Source: Alkalithermobacter thermoalcaliphilus JW-YL-7 = DSM 7308
GTDB taxonomy: Bacteria; Bacillota; Clostridia; Peptostreptococcales; Peptostreptococcaceae
Direction of reading: 5' to 3'
Assembly (NCBI GenBank): GCA_001584565.1
Contig: LSFY01000001.1
Span: 544,001-608,000, forward strand
Length of the DNA: 64,000 bases
Below, piece by piece: positions 26,734 through 35,533 of the stretch. The first letter of the stretch is position 1. Each line of letters opens with the position of its first letter. The notes under the pieces were generated by a model. It made no database searches. It was not told the DNA's origin and was given only the letters and a program-made list of their open reading frames with translations. The position numbers were made by a program, and so were the translations under genes.

Positions 26734-27024
26734 ATGTTTAATAATTTCCTTAGAGAAACAGCAATATTAAAAACCAAAACAGGAATAGATGAATATGGAA
26801 AACCATCGCATATGGAGAAAGAAATTAAATGCCGAATTGAAGAGAAGATAAAAGTTATCCTTTCCCCATCGGGGGAGGAAGTTATAAGCACTTCAAGGGT
26901 ATTTTTAGATAAAGATACTCAAATAAATATTGGAGATTTAATTGATAACAAAAAAATAATAACCATAAATACAATAAAAAATTATAGAGGAAAAATAGAA
27001 GGAAAGGAGGCTTTTTTACAATAA
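26734..27024 (+). CDS. Head-tail joining (stopper) protein, SPP1 gp16-like
   Basis: 96 residues, mainly beta strands: FLRETAILKTKTGIDEYGKPSHM, SPSGEEVISTSRVFL and IGDLIDNKKIITI are typical of the head-tail joining fold. Closes the connector channel. It shares one base with the next gene start. Confidence 0.8.
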   Translation: MFNNFLRETAILKTKTGIDEYGKPSHMEKEIKCRIEEKIKVILSPSGEEVISTSRVFLDKDTQINIGDLIDNKKIITINTIKNYRGKIEGKEAFLQ

Positions 27025-27455
27025 TGAGTGTAAATATAACTGGTACAGCAAGGGTAATGGCAAATCTACAAAGAGTATTACAGAATGTAAATAGGGAAGT
27101 AGTTAAAGAAATGGAGAATATTATGGAAGATTTATCACGAAAGACTTGTATAGAAGCCCCTAAAGATACTGGAGCTATGAGGGAGTCGATGAGGGCAACA
27201 GTAAATGATAAGGAAATAATAAAAGGAATGGATACGGGAGGAATACAAAGAGTAGGAAATATAGAAAAGAAAGACAAGCTCGAAGGGATAGTTTTCTATG
27301 ATACAGAATATTGTGTGAAACAACATGAAGATATGACATTAAATCACCCAACTATGGGAACGAAAGCTAAGTATCTCCAAGACCCTTTCCAACAAAATCA
27401 ACAATTATATCTTCAAAAATTTAAAGATGCTGTTCAAAGGGGGACAAGAAGATGA
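27024..27455 (+). CDS. HK97 gp10-like tail completion protein
   Basis: 143 residues. The ALxxA-type helix (NREVVKEMENIMEDLSRKTC) followed by EAPKDTGAMRESMRATV is the signature of the HK97 gp10 family, and VFYDTEYCVKQHEDM its second half. Overlaps the following gene by ATGA. Confidence 0.82.
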   Translation: MSVNITGTARVMANLQRVLQNVNREVVKEMENIMEDLSRKTCIEAPKDTGAMRESMRATVNDKEIIKGMDTGGIQRVGNIEKKDKLEGIVFYDTEYCVKQHEDMTLNHPTMGTKAKYLQDPFQQNQQLYLQKFKDAVQRGTRR

Positions 27456-29143
27456 GCCTTATAAAAGATGTAAAAACCATATTAGAAAGTAAGGGAATAG
27501 CAGAAGACATATTCCTTTCATTTATGCCAGATAAACCAGATAATCTTGTCGCTATTTTTGCTACAGGAGGATTTCAGAGGAGTTCCAGTGGTAACAAGAT
27601 AGAAGAGCCAACATTTCAAATTAGAGTTCGAAATGAGGATTACGAAGCTGGATATGAAACAATTACAAATATTAAGGACTTCGTGCATAACTTGAAAGAG
27701 CAAGTTGTGGGCGAAGTTAGATATTTGTCCTTCTATCAAATTGGAGATGTTACCGATTTAGGGCGTGATAATAATGGTCGAATAGGGTTTGTAATTAATT
27801 TTAGGGCTTATGTTCAAAGAAACATAGATACCACCCTAATGGACATACAAGAAGCGAGGAGACTTGTAGCACTTGCAGAGACAGAAAAGAGACAAAAAGA
27901 AATCAATGAAGCTTTAATTGCTATAGAAAAAGTAGAAGATATAGATATTAAGCAAGAGCTTTTAGATAGAATTGCAATAGTTCAAGAATATGTAGACTAT
28001 CAAAACAATATAGTAAATCAGCTTAATATAGAAATAGAAGAGCTTAATCTAAGAATACAACAATTAGAAGCCCAGTTGGAAGATGGTGGAGGAGATTGCT
28101 CGAGGCTATTGGAAGAGATAGAACGATTACAATTAGAGTTAACTAATAAAGAGTCTATTATAATTCAATTAAGCCAAGAAATAGAGGATAAGAACATCGA
28201 AATAACTGAACTTACTCTACAAAACGAAACGAAAGCCTTAAGAATAGTAGAATTAGAGGAAGATAATTCTGTGAAGGCTACACAAATAGTAGAGTTGGGA
28301 GAAACGATTAGTCAATTAAATCTGACTATTTCCAATAAAGATAGCGAAATAAGCAATCTAAATTTAATTATTTCTAATAAGAATAATGAAATTGAACAAC
28401 TAACTATTGAGATATCTTCTAAGAATATACAAATTGAAGAGTTAGAAAGTACAATAAATACACAGGCTTTAGCTATTACTAATTATCAGATAGAAATAGC
28501 AGATAAAATAGCTATTATAGCACAATTAGAAGCAGATATAGTAGAAAAAAATAATACAATAATTCAACTTCAAACAACCATAGCAGATTTAGAAGAACAA
28601 TTAGATGGTGGTGGTGGAACTTGTGTAAGAAATAGAATTCTAATAGATTTAGGAACAGAACAATATAAGACAACAGAAGGGAATTGGAATAATCTAACTG
28701 ACCCAATAGCTGGAGACATTGCAAATTTAGTTAACGAAAGTGGGATAAATACAGGATTTGGAATAAAAGTTCATTCGAGATTTGATGAGGCAGGGCTAAG
28801 AGGAATGGATACAGAAACAGAACATTATTATAACAATGTTCTCAAGGATAACTTTTTAAGCTATGGAACTTATTTAGGAAAATTAAAAATATATAATTTA
28901 AATCCGAACAAATACTATAGAATTACTTTATTTAGTAGTAGTTCTCATTCGGCTTATAGAAGCTCTAACTTTTATATAGGACCAAGTGACAGTTACTTCC
29001 CGAACCAGTCTATATATTATAATTATTGGCAAAATGTAGGGGAGACAATTGCAAAAACATTAAAACCGAATATAAATGGAGAAATATATATAAATACTCC
29101 AGCAAGTAGCCTATTGAACGCAATAGAAATAGAAGAATTATAA
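27452..29143 (+). CDS. Tail-terminator domain fused to coiled coil and galactose-binding-like domain
   Basis: 563 residues, about four times the length of a tail terminator. Residues 1-130 (SLIKDVKTILESKGI...FINFRAYVQRN type) look like a minor capsid/tail terminator of the Gp17 family. Residues 130-385 are coiled coil, broken by GGGDC near 213 and GGGGTC near 387. Residues 388-563 form a beta domain with ILIDLGTEQYKTTEGNWNNL, NESGINTGFGIKV and LNPNKYYRITLFSS, resembling galactose-binding-like domains attached to extracellular enzymes. The protein should sit at the head-tail joint with fibres pointing outward. Position in the gene order is exactly that of a tail terminator. Confidence 0.72.
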   Translation: MSLIKDVKTILESKGIAEDIFLSFMPDKPDNLVAIFATGGFQRSSSGNKIEEPTFQIRVRNEDYEAGYETITNIKDFVHNLKEQVVGEVRYLSFYQIGDVTDLGRDNNGRIGFVINFRAYVQRNIDTTLMDIQEARRLVALAETEKRQKEINEALIAIEKVEDIDIKQELLDRIAIVQEYVDYQNNIVNQLNIEIEELNLRIQQLEAQLEDGGGDCSRLLEEIERLQLELTNKESIIIQLSQEIEDKNIEITELTLQNETKALRIVELEEDNSVKATQIVELGETISQLNLTISNKDSEISNLNLIISNKNNEIEQLTIEISSKNIQIEELESTINTQALAITNYQIEIADKIAIIAQLEADIVEKNNTIIQLQTTIADLEEQLDGGGGTCVRNRILIDLGTEQYKTTEGNWNNLTDPIAGDIANLVNESGINTGFGIKVHSRFDEAGLRGMDTETEHYYNNVLKDNFLSYGTYLGKLKIYNLNPNKYYRITLFSSSSHSAYRSSNFYIGPSDSYFPNQSIYYNYWQNVGETIAKTLKPNINGEIYINTPASSLLNAIEIEEL

Positions 29144-29165
29144 TAAATTCAGAAACATAACACCA

Positions 29166-29190
29166 TTAACGCCTTAAGGCGTTTTTTTTA
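29166..29190 (+). terminator. Terminator after the neck-fibre fusion gene
   Basis: AACGCC TTAA GGCGTT and T8; again preceded by an ACATAACACCATTAA leader. Confidence 0.86.
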
Positions 29191-29232
29191 TATAAAAAAA
29201 ATAAACCAAGAAAATAAAGGAGGAATAAAAAA

Positions 29233-29616
29233 ATGAATAAAGAAGTAGCTGGAAATTTAACTGAAATCTTTATCGGAAATACTAAGATAAACGGGATAGA
29301 TAACGCAACATTAAACAGATTAGCAGAAATCCTTGATGTAACAGCGTTTGGCGATACACACAGGAGAAGAATAGGAGGAATTAAAGACAGTAATATTTCC
29401 TTAAGTGGAAACTATCTAATTGATGATGCTGGACAAATGGACTTAATTCCTGGAGAAATCGTGACAGTTAAATATTACCCACAAGGAGCAGGACAACCAG
29501 GAGGAAAGCAAATCGACATGATAGTAGAAAACTTCCAAGAAAGTGCCGATGTTGGTGGGAAAGTTACTTTCTCAAGCTCTTTATCTGGAACATCTCCTGT
29601 TACTAAAATAGTTTAA
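29233..29616 (+). CDS. Tail tube protein 1
   Basis: 127 residues. The core DVTAFGDTHRRRIGGIKDSN is typical of siphovirus major tail proteins and is shared with the next gene. Strands throughout. Being the simple form with a strong AAAGGAGGAATAAAAAA site it is probably the main tube subunit. Followed 13 bases later by its paralogue. Confidence 0.72.
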   Translation: MNKEVAGNLTEIFIGNTKINGIDNATLNRLAEILDVTAFGDTHRRRIGGIKDSNISLSGNYLIDDAGQMDLIPGEIVTVKYYPQGAGQPGGKQIDMIVENFQESADVGGKVTFSSSLSGTSPVTKIV

Positions 29617-29629
29617 GGAGGGTGATAAA

Positions 29630-30199
29630 ATGAGTGAAGTAACGGGAGTACAAGTAGAAATAAGAATTGGAGGAACTCCTATAGAATTTATAGATGAGGA
29701 AGTAACAACAGAGGATAATAGAATTTACACTATTAAAGATACTAATAAAAATATTTTTGACTATAATACCCCTATTATAGTGAATGGGGTAAATGAGCCT
29801 TTTTTAATTGACTACCCAAATGGGAGGATTATTTTTAAAGAGGCTAAAGAAAGAGAAATAACTATAGACGGGAAATATGTAACAACTTCCGTTTGTGCTT
29901 ATGCGAATAGTTATTCCTTAGATGTAAATGTAGACTTATACGATGTTTCGAGATTTGGGGATACACATAGGAGAAGAATAACAGGGGCTAAGACAGCAAG
30001 TGGAACGATAGGAACTTGGGACATTATTGATGATTATTTTACAGATAAGCTAATAAGTGGCGACCCTGTTTTTATAGATATTAAAAAATCTAATAAAAGT
30101 ACAAGACTGTGGGCGATATTAAACAGCGAAGAACTTTCAAGTGCAATAGATAGCCCACAAAATAAGACAGTATCATTCCAATCTGTTGGAATGTTTTAG
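29630..30199 (+). CDS. Tail tube paralogue 2
   Basis: 189 residues. DVSRFGDTHRRRITGAKTAS aligns with tail tube protein 1, and both continue to an IDD and PG/SGDP turn. An extra N-terminal part of about 60 residues (EDNRIYTIKDTNKNIFDYNT to INGxPNGRIIF-like) looks like a small beta domain inserted before the tube core. It may be a minor tube or tail-end ring protein. Confidence 0.68.
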   Translation: MSEVTGVQVEIRIGGTPIEFIDEEVTTEDNRIYTIKDTNKNIFDYNTPIIVNGVNEPFLIDYPNGRIIFKEAKEREITIDGKYVTTSVCAYANSYSLDVNVDLYDVSRFGDTHRRRITGAKTASGTIGTWDIIDDYFTDKLISGDPVFIDIKKSNKSTRLWAILNSEELSSAIDSPQNKTVSFQSVGMF

Positions 30200-30227
30200 A
30201 GCTTAAAATCTATAATAATAAAAATCA

Positions 30228-30251
30228 TATGACCCCTTAAAGGGGTCATAA
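30228..30251 (+). terminator. Hairpin after tail tube 2
   Basis: TATGACCCC TTAA AGGGGTCATA stem without a T run; perhaps an RNA-stability or antitermination-sensitive hairpin. Confidence 0.55.
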
Positions 30252-30286
30252 CACTAATAAAAAAATAAAGGAGGAATAATAAAATA

Positions 30287-30643
30287 ATGACGAAAGTAAG
30301 TAGAAAGCAAGTTTTAGACAAGATAAATAAAAGAAAAGAAAGATATTTTGTAGAGGAATGGGATGGAGAAGTTCTTATAAAGGGACTAACGCTTGGAGAA
30401 AAAATGCAAATCCCTAACATTGCAAAAAAATTTGAAGACGGAGATAAGAAAGTGGCTATAGATATGGCAAAATTCGTAGTAAAATGTGTCTTAGATGTAG
30501 AAACAGAAGAACCACTTTTTGAACTAAGCGATGTTGAAGCTTTAGCGAACGATGATACAGGAGCAGTAGAGAAAGTATTTAACAAAATAATGGCAGTAAG
30601 TGGATACGGAACAGAAGTTCAGGAAACTATAGAAAAAAACTAA
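30287..30643 (+). CDS. Tail assembly chaperone (G part)
   Basis: 118 residues; helical chaperone that coats the tape measure during tail assembly. WDGEVLIKGLTLGEKMQIPN matches the XkdN/gp14-type chaperones of Gram-positive phages. It ends GAA AAA AAC TAA, giving the slippery heptamer AAAAAAC (30634-30640) in the correct phase. A -1 slip continues into the T part. Confidence 0.8.
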   Translation: MTKVSRKQVLDKINKRKERYFVEEWDGEVLIKGLTLGEKMQIPNIAKKFEDGDKKVAIDMAKFVVKCVLDVETEEPLFELSDVEALANDDTGAVEKVFNKIMAVSGYGTEVQETIEKN

Positions 30644-30822
30644 GAGAGCATCCTGATAGATATTTCGTTTTTCTATTGGCAAAAGAGTTAGGAAAGACGG
30701 TAGAAGAAATATCTGAGATGGATGCATATGAATTCGAAGAATGGAAAGTATTTTTTAAGCTTAAAAGTGAGTTTGAGGAAAAAGCAATAGAAGAAGCAAA
30801 GCAAAAGGCAAAAAATCAATAA
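30634..30822 (+). CDS. Tail assembly chaperone extension (T part, -1 frameshift)
   Basis: The frame entered by a -1 slip at AAAAAAC reads LREHPDRYFVFLLAKELGKT and on through EFEEWKVFFKLKSEFEE to a stop at 30820-30822 (about 60 residues). It has no own start codon or ribosome site but is clearly coding. The G-GT arrangement is the classic siphovirus tail chaperone pair; the long product spans 30287-30822. Confidence 0.85.
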   Translation, partial: KKLREHPDRYFVFLLAKELGKTVEEISEMDAYEFEEWKVFFKLKSEFEEKAIEEAKQKAKNQ

Positions 30823-30848
30823 AAACCCCTTAGGGGGTTTATTTTTTT
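30823..30848 (+). terminator. Terminator between tail chaperone and tape measure
   Basis: AAACCCC TTA GGGGGTTT and T7. Confidence 0.85.
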
Positions 30849-30877
30849 GTCAAAAAAAACACGAGAGGAGGAAACAA

Positions 30878-32785
30878 ATGGCACTTAATGTTGGACAACT
30901 TTATGTAAATATAGGGGCAAATATAAACGGACTAACAAACGGACTAAAACAAGCAAGTCAACAAATTAAAGATTTTGGAAACAGGATGACAAGCTTAGGC
31001 ACAAAGCTAACAGCTACAATCTCCCTTCCGTTAACAATGGTAGGAAAGAACGCTATTCAGATGGCTATGGATGTTGTGGAAAGTGAAGCCCTATTCGAGC
31101 AAAGTATGAAAGGGATGTCAGACAGTGCGAGAGAATGGTCGGAGAGTTTAAAGGAAGCGTATGGACTAAATGCCTACGAATTAAGGAAGAATGTGGGAAT
31201 GCTTAACACGATGTTCAATTCTATGCGAGTAGGCGAAGATATTGCCTACGAACTATCTACAAGCCTTATTAAACTATCTTACGATATGTCCTCATTCTAC
31301 AATGAGGACCCAGAAGATATGTTGGCGAAAATCCGTTCAGGAATGACAGGACAATCAATGCCATTAATGGCGTTAGGGATAAATATGCAAGAAGATACCA
31401 TAAAAGACACAGCAGTAAGACGGGGGATTATTAAAGTAGGGGAGGAGATGAATGCACAGCAGAAAGTAATTGCTCGTTATATTACACTATTGGAAGCTTC
31501 TGCCGATGCTCAGGGAAATCTTGCAAGAGAATTGGATAACCCAGCCAGTCAGATAAGAATATTAAAAGGCAGAATTGCCGAACTTGCTACAGAATTTGGA
31601 GCAATATTCTTGCCAGTTGTATCGAAAGCGATTAATATAGCACATGGATTGGCAGATAAGTGGAAGAATTTAAGCGAAGCTAAAAAGAAATTAATCGCAC
31701 AATTTGGATTATTAGCTGTTGCAATACCCCCTATTATAACAGGAATAGGACTTATTAGTATAGCGATAGGAGCAATTATAAACCCTATAGGGTTAGTAAT
31801 ATCAGCTATATCACTGTTAGTTGGGTCTTTTATTTGGGCAGAAACAAAAAATCTAAGTGCTACCCAAAGCATTGCAGACGCTTGGAAAAACTCCTTCACT
31901 CGAATTAAATCAACATTCGATTGGTTTAAGAGTTTAATAAAAATCGGAATGGAAGGAATTTATCAGACGATGCTAATCCCCTTGGCTGTTATGGAATTAG
32001 CTTATAATAAAGTACAATTCTGGAAAGATGAATCTAAAAAAGCATGGGATTTTACTGATGAACTAATTAACAGCAATAAGAGGGAAAAAAATGCAGTAGA
32101 TAACTTGGTTGAAAGCAATAAATATATAAACAACCCAGAATTAAAGGAATACGAAAATCTTGGCAGTAAGTGGACTAATATGCATATGGACAAAATAAAA
32201 AAAGAAGCTAAAGATGATTTAGAGACACAAACGAAAAAGGATTATAGTAGTGCGATTAATAATATTCTGGAGAACTTTAAAAGTTTAGAAAGTGACTTAA
32301 AAATAGGAGATAAAGTAGACACAGAAGCCCAAAAAGTGGCAAGTGCTATAGATAGCATAACATCAGCAATCGTAAGTCTTCAAGATAGTATGAAGTCTCA
32401 AATTGGAATTTTCGAGAGATTTAAATATAAGGCGACATCTACTTGGAAACTCCTTAGAAATGCAGAACTTAGAGACAAAGCATACAGAGAAAGGGAGCAA
32501 ATATTAAACAGTCTTAGCCAAAGAGGATTGAGTCAAGACATATTAGCACAGCTTATGCAGACAGACATAACTGAATTAGGGAACTTAAAGGGATTGAACA
32601 AAATGACAGATGAACAACTTATGAAATGGGCTGGATATACTACAAATGCAGATAGAACAGCAGAAAGAATGGCAAACATGACAATAGGAAAAGTAGAAAT
32701 TGTTATCGCAGGGCAAGAAAAGAATGCTAAAGAATTAGCGAAGGAAATTTATAGAGAACTTAAATTAATGGGGGTGTATGCATAA
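30878..32785 (+). CDS. Tape measure protein
   Basis: 635 residues; sets tail length, which by the usual 0.15 nm per residue would be near 95 nm. LYVNIGANINGLTNGLKQASQQI is the typical opening, followed by helical repeats (EDPEDMLAKIRSGMTGQS), a hydrophobic glycine/isoleucine-rich segment (about 270-320) likely to insert in the membrane on ejection, and a helical C terminus. No peptidase or muramidase domain is visible. Stop overlaps the next start by one base. Confidence 0.88.
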   Translation: MALNVGQLYVNIGANINGLTNGLKQASQQIKDFGNRMTSLGTKLTATISLPLTMVGKNAIQMAMDVVESEALFEQSMKGMSDSAREWSESLKEAYGLNAYELRKNVGMLNTMFNSMRVGEDIAYELSTSLIKLSYDMSSFYNEDPEDMLAKIRSGMTGQSMPLMALGINMQEDTIKDTAVRRGIIKVGEEMNAQQKVIARYITLLEASADAQGNLARELDNPASQIRILKGRIAELATEFGAIFLPVVSKAINIAHGLADKWKNLSEAKKKLIAQFGLLAVAIPPIITGIGLISIAIGAIINPIGLVISAISLLVGSFIWAETKNLSATQSIADAWKNSFTRIKSTFDWFKSLIKIGMEGIYQTMLIPLAVMELAYNKVQFWKDESKKAWDFTDELINSNKREKNAVDNLVESNKYINNPELKEYENLGSKWTNMHMDKIKKEAKDDLETQTKKDYSSAINNILENFKSLESDLKIGDKVDTEAQKVASAIDSITSAIVSLQDSMKSQIGIFERFKYKATSTWKLLRNAELRDKAYREREQILNSLSQRGLSQDILAQLMQTDITELGNLKGLNKMTDEQLMKWAGYTTNADRTAERMANMTIGKVEIVIAGQEKNAKELAKEIYRELKLMGVYA

Positions 32786-34278
32786 TGCAATTACTAATAA
32801 ATGATGTAGATTTTACCACACAGCTTAAAAGTGAAAGTCTAAGGATTAGTAGGGAAGTTAAGGACTACTCTGCAGATTTTACACTTATCCTTAACTCTCA
32901 ACAGGCTTCCCAAATACAGATTACACAAGATGTAGAGATATTGGGAATGTTTAATAAGCCTTTATTCGGTGGACTTATTTCAAATCTTTCCTTTGAATAT
33001 ATAGACGAAGATAATATTTTTGTAGAAGTCCAATGTACAAACTATAACATTATTCCAAAGCGAAGGACTATAAGTGCAAGAATTAATCAAGAACCCTCAA
33101 ACCCAAATCCAGAAGAGGACACAAATAGAGCAGGGTTTTGGATTAGGCAATATATTCTTCCCTTATTGGAGGAAGAAGGCGTTACCGAAGGATGGATAGA
33201 AGCAGGGGTTCAACTTGCCGAAACAGAAATAGAAGAGTTTAATACGAAAAGTTTAAAAGAAATATTGGATGTAATGGCAGAAGCAAGTGGATTTATTTGG
33301 TATATAGACCATAGGAAAAAGCTTTATTTCGATAGTTATATCAGTACAGCTACTGACCATATAGAAGAAGATAGAATAATAAAAGCGAATGCAGATTTTA
33401 GAAATATAAGAGTTAATCAGGATTTAAGCAATTATGCCAACAAGCTTTTCATTATTGGAGGCGAATATCAAGGAGAAGAAGAGCTTCCACCAGAAAATCT
33501 AACCGAAGATGATTATATTTATTTTGTTAAGGAACTTTCAGATGAAATAGTAAGAATGAGTGCTATTAATGGAGATTCGGGGGTTTGGGGAAGAGTAATA
33601 GAAGATGCAAATATAAAAACTTTGGAATATGCAGAGTATTTGGCAGACAATTTATTAGACCAATTTGGAACACCACCAATAGAGTTAGAATACGAAACAT
33701 TTAAGGAAATCTATGTGCCTGGGGATTATATTTATGCAGATATTCCTATGTTTGGACTAAATATGGACAAGTTTGTGGTGGACAGTGTAGAAATAAGCGA
33801 TAATGGAACTTATTTAAATTATAGAGTAAGGGCAAGTAGTAGAAAAAACAATAACTTACCAAAAGAAAACTTCTTCGATTATATGGCAAAATTAACGAGA
33901 AAAGCAAAAGAAAAAGGAAAAACAATAATAAACAATAGTGGGGGAAGTACGGGAGAAAATTTCGATAATATAAATTGGATAGAAGTCTCAGATGCTCCCG
34001 ATATAGAGAATTTTGATTTATGGTTTAATCATAATGTAGAACAAAGAGGACTACACACCATTAATTCTGTGGACTACACTTATATTTTAATTACTACGGG
34101 AAGAACTTTCGACAAAGAAAGCCCTATGTTAATGGGTTATTCTATAATCAATAATACTATGCAACTTCAATACGCTTTCAAAAATTTCGGTACAAAAGAA
34201 ACAGACCAAGCAACTTATGCGTTATTGCGAACGGAGTTAATTAGTATCCCGATTTTTGGAACAGAAGTGCAAATTTAA
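32785..34278 (+). CDS. Tail tip hub protein
   Basis: 497 residues. MQLLINDVDFTTQLKSESLRISREVKDYSADF opens a beta domain of the distal-tail/hub type; ARINQEPS..FNTKSLKEILDVMAEASGFIWYIDHRKKLYFDSY resembles the gp27/XkdQ hub fold. Residues about 380-497 are a separate C-terminal region after a GGSTGENF linker. It is the only tail gene after the tape measure: no separate Dit, tail fibre or receptor-binding gene follows, so this protein and the neck-fibre fusion are the candidates for host contact. Confidence 0.7.
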   Translation: MQLLINDVDFTTQLKSESLRISREVKDYSADFTLILNSQQASQIQITQDVEILGMFNKPLFGGLISNLSFEYIDEDNIFVEVQCTNYNIIPKRRTISARINQEPSNPNPEEDTNRAGFWIRQYILPLLEEEGVTEGWIEAGVQLAETEIEEFNTKSLKEILDVMAEASGFIWYIDHRKKLYFDSYISTATDHIEEDRIIKANADFRNIRVNQDLSNYANKLFIIGGEYQGEEELPPENLTEDDYIYFVKELSDEIVRMSAINGDSGVWGRVIEDANIKTLEYAEYLADNLLDQFGTPPIELEYETFKEIYVPGDYIYADIPMFGLNMDKFVVDSVEISDNGTYLNYRVRASSRKNNNLPKENFFDYMAKLTRKAKEKGKTIINNSGGSTGENFDNINWIEVSDAPDIENFDLWFNHNVEQRGLHTINSVDYTYILITTGRTFDKESPMLMGYSIINNTMQLQYAFKNFGTKETDQATYALLRTELISIPIFGTEVQI

Positions 34279-34300
34279 TAAATTTATTTTCATAACACAA

Positions 34301-34326
34301 TTAGACCCCTTTAAGGGGTCTTTTTA
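34301..34326 (+). terminator. Terminator between tail and lysis genes
   Basis: AGACCCC TTTAA GGGGTCT and T5, with CATAACACAATT just before. Confidence 0.86.
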
Positions 34327-34351
34327 ATACCCAAAACAAAAAGAAAGGAGA

Positions 34352-35053
34352 ATGAAAATGCAATATATAACAGATTTAATTCCAAAATCTACACCAAATA
34401 ACAGAAGACCAGCTATACCACTAATAAGCGAATATATAACAATACACAGCACAGGAAACCCAAGTTCTACAGCTAAAAACGAAAGAGCTTGGTTAACGAA
34501 CCCAACTAATACCAGACAAGCATCCTATCACATTGTAGTAGACGAAAAAGAAGCTATAGAAGTAATCCCTACAGGGTTAAAAAATATCTTCCCTAACACA
34601 CAAACAGCCGAAAACTCTTGGAATGCAGGAGATGGAAGAGGAAAGGGGAATATGGCTTCTATTGCCATCGAAATTTGCGAAAGTGGAGATAGAGAAAAAA
34701 CCCTTCAAAATGCAATAGAACTTGTAGCCAGAATTCTAATGGAAAAGAAATGGGATACGGACAGAATTAAACAGCATTACGATTGGAGTGGAAAAAATTG
34801 TCCTCGTATTCTTAGGGACACAGGGCGTTGGAATTGGTTTATTCAACAAGTACAGAAAAAAAAGGAGGAAATTATTAAAATGAATATGAAAAAAGACTAT
34901 GAAGGGCATTGGGCAGAAAAACAAATTAGAGAAATAATAGAAAAAGGAATCATGAATGGATACACAGACGGAAATTTTTACCCAAATGCACCACTTACAA
35001 GAGCAGAAATGGCAGTAGTAGCACTAAACATTATAAATTATTTAAAAAAATAG
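34352..35053 (+). CDS. Endolysin: amidase with C-terminal SLH domain
   Basis: 233 residues. An Amidase_2/PGRP domain (about 20-165) with zinc-site residues in ITIHSTGNPS, KQHYDWSGKNCP, and the RQASYHIVVD segment cleaves the MurNAc-L-Ala bond of peptidoglycan. A single SLH motif follows (GHWAEKQIREIIEKGIMNGY...APLTRAEMA), a wall anchor that binds pyruvylated secondary polymers. An internal AAAGGAGGAA at 34861-34870 precedes in-frame ATG 34880, which would yield the SLH part alone. ATG 34358 is an alternative start with better spacing from AAAGGAG. Confidence 0.88.
   Translation: MKMQYITDLIPKSTPNNRRPAIPLISEYITIHSTGNPSSTAKNERAWLTNPTNTRQASYHIVVDEKEAIEVIPTGLKNIFPNTQTAENSWNAGDGRGKGNMASIAIEICESGDREKTLQNAIELVARILMEKKWDTDRIKQHYDWSGKNCPRILRDTGRWNWFIQQVQKKKEEIIKMNMKKDYEGHWAEKQIREIIEKGIMNGYTDGNFYPNAPLTRAEMAVVALNIINYLKK
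34880..35053 (+). CDS. Possible internally initiated SLH wall-binding fragment
   Basis: In-frame product of 57 residues beginning MNMKKDYEGHWAEKQ, preceded by GGAGG 11 bases upstream of ATG (34864-34868). Several clostridial phage endolysins are known to make such C-terminal fragments, which assemble with the full enzyme. Here it is a prediction from the ribosome site only. Confidence 0.45.
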   Translation: MNMKKDYEGHWAEKQIREIIEKGIMNGYTDGNFYPNAPLTRAEMAVVALNIINYLKK

Positions 35054-35074
35054 ACAGAGGAGGAAACAATCAAA

Positions 35075-35446
35075 ATGGAAACACAGAGAGAACGACAAAA
35101 CCAAGAAACAAAGCTTCAAGAATTGGAAAAAGAACTTCAAAAATTAGGAAAGGAATTAACAAAATTAAAGGAAGAATATAAGGAAGATAATAAGGAGTTA
35201 AAGAGCAGGATGAAAGAAGTGGAAGATAAATACTTTAAATTAGAGTTATTAATCGCAGAAATAAAACAAGATATTAGATACAGTAACATTCAAATGGAAG
35301 ATATAAAAAATATAACAAATACACAACTAAAAGAGCAACGAGCTTTTTACAATAAGGCTTATCTTTATGTCATTATTACAATATGTTCAGCTTTACTTAT
35401 TCTTATTGGAGCAAATCCCGAGATAATAACAAAAATATTAAACTAA
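35075..35446 (+). CDS. XhlA-like membrane-anchored coiled-coil protein
   Basis: 123 residues: a long charged coiled coil (1-85, ELEKELQKLGKELTKLKEEY) and one C-terminal transmembrane helix (YLYVIITICSALLILIGA). This is the layout of haemolysin XhlA, which works with holin and endolysin in lysis. It lies between endolysin and holin. Confidence 0.72.
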   Translation: METQRERQNQETKLQELEKELQKLGKELTKLKEEYKEDNKELKSRMKEVEDKYFKLELLIAEIKQDIRYSNIQMEDIKNITNTQLKEQRAFYNKAYLYVIITICSALLILIGANPEIITKILN

Positions 35447-35533
35447 TTCAAGGCAATGGAGTTATGCAGTTAACTTTATTGTCTTTTTATATAGATTAAA
35501 AAAAATAAATAAAAGAAAGGAGAAAAAGAAAAA

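Noticed and set aside
30196-30585. 129-codon minus-strand ORF opposite the tail chaperone
   Set aside because: The plus-strand gene has a ribosome site, a family match and a functional frameshift site.
25874-32875. CTGCAG sites in the prophage as evidence against the R-M assignment
   Set aside because: The linked methylase would protect them, so their presence is neutral.
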